NCBI GenBank assembly: GCA_027886175.1
Contig: JAJNNQ010000006.1
Location: 4,154,001 to 4,218,000 of the forward strand
Reading direction: 5' to 3'
Origin: Phylloscopus collybita
Lineage: Eukaryota > Chordata > Aves > Passeriformes > Phylloscopidae
DNA: 64,000 nt
Shown here: positions 58,198 to 64,000 of the stretch, piece after piece
Layout: each line of letters starts with the position of its first letter
How positions within the stretch are numbered: the first letter of the stretch is position 1
Notes under the pieces: model-generated
Told to the model about the DNA's origin: nothing
Seen by the model: only the letters and a program-made list of their open reading frames with translations
The model's database searches: none
Program-made: the position numbers and the translations under genes

Positions 58198-60152
58198 ACC
58201 TCCAAAGAGTGTAAATCATTTCAACTGTTAACACATCACCAGACAGAAAACCAGAAACATGCCACCTGTCTTTAGGCACTCCTAAATTAAAAATTAAACT
58301 TTAGAGGAGAAAGTTACAGTCCCTGTATAGTCAAGAGGGAGGCAGAATCCTCCAGCTAATGATTAACACTACAAAAAAATCTCAGTCATAATTTAAGGCT
58401 CTAGACTTAGAATCACAGATTATGTTTAATGTTCCTAAAGTAGGACTGCCATTTACATTGGTAGGCTGGTAGTAAAAAAGCTGTTCCTCGAAGAGTTTCT
58501 TTTTAGTAGCTCAGGATGAAATCCAAAGAGCTAACAAGGCTTCTGTATAACTCAGCTGAGATCTGAAATGCAAACTGAGCAATCTAGTGAGCAGTCAGCT
58601 AACGGCTCAGAAGTCTGCGAGTTTGCATGCCAATCTGTTGTCACCACAGAACCTACTTAGAACATTACATTTATAAACTTGTCAAAATCCTGAGATACCT
58701 GAATATGTAAGCACTATCTTGTGCGTACGAACTTGCATAAGTAGAATTGTATGTACCTTGTTCAACCCTGAACGTATTAGGAAAGAAAAAACCAAAAATA
58801 TTCTGTAGCTCAGTGATGAGTGGTCTCTTATGTGGGACAAATTTCCAAATGGATAATTGAAACTGTTTCCTGTACAGAATATTCCCTACTAGAAAATCAG
58901 CTCACAGGATCTCTTTATTAAAGAAACTTGAGGGTTTATTTTCCCTACATATTATCATAGGATCCAAATCTTTTCCAGGCTGCTCTAACAGCAATCCTCC
59001 AACACAACAGGGCAATAACATAAAGAGACATCACTGCATTATTCAAAATGATACAAGTCTGTGTACTCTACTTGGCATTGATTATTAACTTGCATGTTTC
59101 ACTGCTGTCTTGATGAGCAGATACCGACTCGGGTTCTAGAATTCATCTGGGCAACAGCAGATTAGAACTGCTTGCCTGTGTTGCAGTCTATGATGGAGGA
59201 AGGCACTGACATGCAATTTGTGAATGTAGTTTAATTATCAAAGCCCTGGAATTTAATATAACTTTCTTTTTCTGAATTTGGCTTGCATTATTTAAGAAGC
59301 TGAACAGTTAGCAACCTTCCACCTTTTAGCACACAGACCATGAAAAGAAATAATGCATTAATAGTGGGACAAGCTACAGAGGACAGTATGAAATTCCTTA
59401 GAAATTAAAGGATATCAGAGTAAAATATTATTATTGTGTTGGATAGCATGCCGTATGCTAAGCAAACTATACAATATCTGTTGATTACAGAAGTCTTACA
59501 ATTTAAGTATTAAGCATTCTTTTGCATGCTAATAAAATACCATTCAATATCGATTTAGTATTTAATTAGCACAAAACATATGTCAAATTATAACTTAAAA
59601 AAAACCCAAGCAAAAATATAATAAAATTCATGTGATATATTGCCAATTTCATGTGCAGATTGAAACAAGCCTTCATAGACTTCATTTGCTGCTCACTAGT
59701 CAGATACATTTCTGTAGTTGTTTTAACAATATATTCTATGGAAAAGAAAAGCAAAATATCTCCATGTAAACAACTGAAATAGTGTGTGAAGTGCGAGTGT
59801 TGCTGACTATATGTAACATTTCTGTTTAAGTATATTGAGGAAGCAAAATTACCACTTAAGAAAAAAATTTGCTACCTATTACAATTGAGGTAAAGTTCCT
59901 CCAGGTGATTTTTTTTTAAACTACATCATTAGTTGCCTTGTGATAGTATAGGGATTAAAAAAAAAATTTTTGAAAGATGAGTACGAGAAAGTAATAGTGC
60001 TTCCTTTAAAACTTACTCTTTTACTTGAGCAAGCTCTCTTTACATCCTGTAGTTGTTGTGTATCTTATTTTGGGAAAGAAACACCTTTAAGGGATAAATT
60101 GTCTGAATTCTCTCTTTGAAGCAATGTCAAAAGACTCTTTTGTAGAGATTGA

Positions 60153-60231
60153 AATATACATATATATAAAAAGAGAGAAAGAGAGAGGGAGAGAGAGATT
60201 TAAACATTTATACATATATACATATATTTAT
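60153..60231. repeat. TA, GA and TACA dinucleotide-like patch
   Basis: ATATACATATATATA is followed by about 30 bases of GA-rich repeat and then TACATATATACATATAT. It is an imperfect compound microsatellite. Confidence 0.85.
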
Positions 60232-60599
60232 AACCAGAGCCACTAAAGTTATTGATGTACCTTGAGCAGGATAATCTGCAGACCTCAGCTGACAATACAG
60301 CATTTTTCTCTGACACTGTGTGAAGCCTGCTGGCTGTTGGTCAGTAGACTTACCTTTTTCTGTTTGGAAATGATTGTTGCCTATTTAAAATCTGTTTTCA
60401 GATAAAAGGTTTAAGTAATTTCATCGATTTGATTAAGGGAATTTAGGACACTATGGAAACTGTTCTCATGAAGAATAGTTACTTGACATGATACAAAATT
60501 CTGGTCTCAGGTATTTTTTATCCAACCTCAGTTACACTCAAAATGCCTACATGTGCTTCAAGAACCAAACTTCTGAATGCAGTGCAGCATTTTTACTGT

Positions 60600-60650
60600 T
60601 TTGGGGTTTTTTTTGTTTGTTTGTTTGGGTTTTTTGATTTTTTTAATCTA
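60600..60650. repeat. T/G-rich low-complexity patch
   Basis: T runs are broken by G and GTTT units (GTTTGTTTGTTTGGG). This is simple sequence. Confidence 0.75.
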
Positions 60651-62129
60651 GAAAACAAGGTTTCCAATGTCTTAATTGTTTTAAATAAACAGTAATTCTT
60701 TGCTTAAAATAGCCCCAAGAACTGAATAGATCAAGCAATATAGAACAGTCTTGGGAGTCCCAGCATTTTCCCTATGACCACCTGACATATTTTGTTGTAG
60801 ATAAATCCTCCCTCACATCTTGGGAAAATAGAAAATGGGGAGATGTTCAGTATAAGTGCAACAAAGCACCTGGATATTAGTAGCTTTTATTCTACATCTT
60901 TACTAAGAAAGAAGTTAAAATGACAGCCATTTCAAAGGGGCAGATCACAGGCAAACACAGATTTGATTTTGAATGGATTTCACTCCCATCTGAAAGTATG
61001 GGAGTAATGCCATGTATTGGGAACTTAAATATCATGTTTATAAGAAGCAAGAATCAAAGAACATAACCCATCCTAATGGAATTTAGCTACTATTAAAAAA
61101 GATGCTTTCAATCGTCAGTAGCTTCTGTTTCTTTAACAATTTGCACAGTTTCTTAAAAATCTACAAGGTAGCAACCAAAGAAACTTACAGCTTTTTCTCC
61201 CACAATAAGCCTATCTTTTTTTTATCTGTATGCTCCATAGCAATTTAAATGAAAATAACCTTCTTAGTTATTACCTCCTTCTCACTTTTTAATAAAGAGT
61301 ATTAGATGTGCCTTAAAGATTCATTTTCAATGGCACCAACAACTATCTCCCCATATAACAGACCTGAAATGATTAGGCAAAACAGTGAACATGCATCAAT
61401 ATTTATTTCCTTTGTTTCTGCTTAATGAATTTTTCATGAAAATCATACATTTTTCTATATTCTTTCTAACTTGATTAGTAATCATTCATTCTACATTGTT
61501 ATCTGAAATCAAGAGATCAAAAAATTATAATCTATTAAATATTTCCTTTAAAGATATTTTTAAAATAATTCACAAATTCCCCTCAGAGTTAAAATGTAGC
61601 GACTTGTCTTCTTTTTAATTCTCTTCTACATCACAACAACTCAAATGGAGGCTCATTCCTGACTGATATCATCTAACGTCTGTTATTCAGAATGACAGAA
61701 CTTGTTGAAATCCACAAAAGGAACACTTGGGCTTTCAGGAGCATATAAAACTGAATTGATTACTTGATTATCTCTTGTAGGCATAAATCTCCTTTTACCT
61801 GCAATCAAGTAGGATCTCAAGAACCAAAAGAGATGGTTCATGCAATTCTTTTAAAAACGTGTAAAATAAGAGTTAGCCTTGCTCTTTGATGCAGCATGAT
61901 TCTTCTTCAGGTCAGGCTTTCGTGTGCTATGGACTGTTTAATTCTATTATTTAAATGTGGGATGACTTTCTGATGATATATAATCAATAAAATAGTTTCT
62001 GCGAATCCTCAACTGCAAAGTGCAAGACAACAGGGAAAGGAGGCTGCCCTTTGTGACAAGAATGTGAGTGCAGGAAGCTATGCCTAGGAACAACAGTTGT
62101 TGAGCAAGCTGAGATGGGATTAGACATCA

Positions 62130-62346
62130 GATCAATGTGGGCATTATCATTGTAGATGTCTTCCAGCTAATGAAGGAAGCATTATATTTGAAGAATCTGT
62201 TCCTCATGGTGGACCTTAATCATCCTAATATCCACTAGGAGGGAAGCATCACAGAGCAGAGGCAACCAAGATAGTTTCATGCAGTGCATTGATGACAGCT
62301 TCCTAGCAGAGGCAATTGAAGAAGCAAAGAGGGGAGATTGTTTGCT
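62130..62346 (+). mobile_element. CR1 LINE ORF2 fragment (decayed)
   Basis: The plus strand contains GTGGACCTTAATCATCCTAA, then GTGCATTGATGACAGCTTCC and GGCAATTGAAGAAGC. Translated in pieces, it resembles the endonuclease-to-reverse-transcriptase linker of CR1 (a DLNHPNI-like start, later a IDDSFL-like motif). Frameshifts and stops break the frame, so it is a dead fragment. The left limit is a guess. It ends where the SINE remnant begins or shortly before. Confidence 0.72.
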
Positions 62347-62365
62347 GGAATTCCAGCTAAGGAAT

Positions 62366-62456
62366 AAGTCCAGCTCTTAAATGAATGACCCGTATGGGGA
62401 TAGAACCCACAGCCTTGGCATTATTATCGCTGTGGTCTAACCAACTTCTTCCTCTA
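62366..62456 (-). mobile_element. Truncated tRNA-Ile-derived SINE (TguSINE1-like)
   Basis: On plus the sequence reads AGTCCAGCTCTTAAATGAAT, GACCCGTATGGGGATAGAAC, CCACAGCCTTGGCATTATTA and GCTGTGGTCTAACCAACTT. The complement is the tRNA-Ile-like head with B-box GGTTCTATCC, followed by the SINE's central segment. Compared with the copy at 49513-49651, the CR1-like 3' tail is missing on the left. The element is therefore truncated at its 3' side, directly next to a CR1 ORF2 remnant of opposite orientation. Confidence 0.82.
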
Positions 62457-64000
62457 TGTTCTGTACTGCTGAAACATAAGTGAAACGTGAGTGCTGGGTC
62501 TAGTTCTGTGCTCTGAAGTGTCTCACCACACTCATAAATAATTTATTCCCACCGAGAAGGAGAAAATTATTTCTTAGAAAAAGTAGTTGTAATACAAAAA
62601 ATACTTCTAATACAGAAAAGTAGTTCTTATACAGAAAAACAAAACAAAACTTGTTTGTATAGTCTCTTTTTTTTACTTTATTCCAGTTTGACCATCAATC
62701 TATTACTAAGAGCTTCATAAGCAACATAATCAGGAGCAACCATATTGACTTCTAGTTTTGCTTTTGGTTATTGAGTTTCACCTTTCTCAGAACTTTGTGA
62801 AACATTACATCTGTAGTGTCAATCTTAAGAATAGCTTTTTGGTTTTAATAGTAAAATTGCTGAGAAAGAGGGTATTATAAAAATCCACTTCTTTCCACTC
62901 ACTAAACAATTTTTCAAAATTCAGTACAAGATAGGCATTTCATTATAATAAATTTAGATTCAATAAAAATTTCAAATGTAATATTTTAATAAGAGAGACC
63001 TCAACAAACACACAACATGAACAAAACACTTGGTACAAAGATTCAAAGCAAAATGTAAAATGGTCTTCACATCCACAAGTAAATCTCTGCTCTGTAAACC
63101 TCATGAAATCTTTTTGTTGCAATATTGTTAACAATTTCCTCATATGACTATCAGCATAACAGCACAATAAGCAATCTTGGGAACCCTTTTGCAAATATTT
63201 ATGAGTGATCATGTTAGTTTTGTCCGTGAATAAATTCACCTGACTTTCTGTTTATCTTTTCACAAAGATGCCTCCTGGCTGGAAGAAACATAATGTCACC
63301 TTAATTATGTTCTTGCTATGGTGGCATAAATTATTTATGCTTTAACATTTTATATTTAGCCTTCTCTAGCTTTCATTCCTGACCTCCAGTGTGTGAGCTC
63401 TGTGAGGAAGCACAGTGTTAAGGTGTATGACCTAGCAATGTTGCAATGTTTACTTTTTTTTTTTTTTTTTTTTTTACCTTGTCATATCTCTTAGTAACAT
63501 AGATCATTGAGACTGAGCAACTATGCTAGCCAGCCCATGAAGTTTTAGATGTGAGACTGTTCTTAGCTACTTAAAGTGGACTAAGATTTTATACATATCA
63601 AGAAGATCATATTCCAGCTGCTACACCTGCTTCACAGTACAGTACAGCTCTGGAGATTGCCAACTGGCAAAATGTCATAGTCTAGTCATAGCTAGATCAT
63701 TAGATCAAAAATTGTCATGGGACTGATTGTCTTAAGAGTAACTAAAATTTATAGTGCACCTCTTCCCATTAGCTGTAAATACTGGGAGCAGCCAGTACTT
63801 GAAGGAATTACAAGACTGAATTTCAAACTGACCCAGTACCTGAAAAAAAGTATTACTTTTTCTGTTCTTTCTGTTCCCATTTCCCAAAATCAGTATTAAC
63901 AGCATCAGCCTCTCATTTAAATGTAATTCCTGAGTTAGGAATCAGAAAGTTACAGAACTCAAATGCTTCTGGAGCAGTGGAGAAGATCACTGCCAGCAGC
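62457..64000. other. Unique AT-rich sequence to the window end
   Basis: Apart from a T22 run at 63454-63475, no gene or repeat family is recognised. Confidence 0.6.
63454..63475. repeat. T22 homopolymer
   Basis: Uninterrupted T run. Confidence 0.95.

Larger units (their letters stand above)
57117..62129. other. Unique AT-rich sequence with simple repeats
   Basis: It contains a long T-rich tract (58135-58197), a TA/GA/TACA dinucleotide patch (60153-60231) and a T/G-rich patch (60600-60650). No gene or transposon is recognised in these 5 kb. Confidence 0.55.

Noticed and set aside
62400..62456. tRNA-Ile gene
   Set aside because: Same reasoning: this is the head of a truncated SINE, with mutated box elements.

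Overview
This window looks like AT-rich, gene-poor nuclear DNA from a bird, most likely a songbird (passerine). The evidence is the repeat content. There are CR1 LINE fragments in both orientations, with the avian 3' tail at several of them. There are two copies of a tRNA-Ile-derived SINE carrying a CR1-like tail, a type I know from passerines (TguSINE1-like). There are also eight endogenous-retrovirus LTRs or LTR remnants of avian type. I found no bacterial or phage gene organisation, no tRNA or rRNA gene, no CRISPR array, and no protein-coding exon I could defend. The longer open frames (up to 175 codons) lie in pentanucleotide or hexanucleotide repeats, in LTRs, or antisense to CR1.

Layout from left to right: 1-4705 is unique sequence; 4706-5050 is a decayed ERVL-type LTR (minus); 6551-7282 is a solo LTR (plus) with a perfect 5-bp duplication TTTTC; 12565-13206 is an LTR of another family (minus) with no clear duplication; 13380-13830 is an unexplained GC-richer stretch; 16144-16285 is a CR1 tail. 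Three long homopurine/homopyrimidine microsatellites follow at 16666-16905, 17901-18115 and 27453-27640. Between them lie an ERVL-type solo LTR at 20232-20773 (duplication CATGG) and a second copy of the 6.5-kb LTR family at 23875-24634 (duplication TGGAC). A short ERVK-like solo LTR sits at 28464-28754 (6-bp duplication CTTACT).

From 28.8 to 42.4 kb the sequence is almost free of recognisable repeats. The third copy of the first LTR family is at 42397-43139, followed by an ERVL-type LTR at 43612-44172. The right third holds CR1 fragments at 46299-46716, 50688-50940 (old), 51205-51662, 54343-54520 and 62130-62346 (reverse-transcriptase ORF remnant). It also holds SINEs at 49513-49651 and 62366-62456, a second ERVK-like solo LTR at 55788-56100 (duplication TCTATT), and two notable microsatellites at 56628-56790 and 57011-57116.

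There is no gene network to describe. The main result is a small fossil record of retroelement insertions. The target-site duplication lengths (5 bp in two LTR families, 6 bp in two other LTRs) separate ERVL-like from ERVK-like integration. No LTR has an identifiable internal retroviral region beside it. I saw no undescribed functional system. The stretches left unexplained are listed as such.
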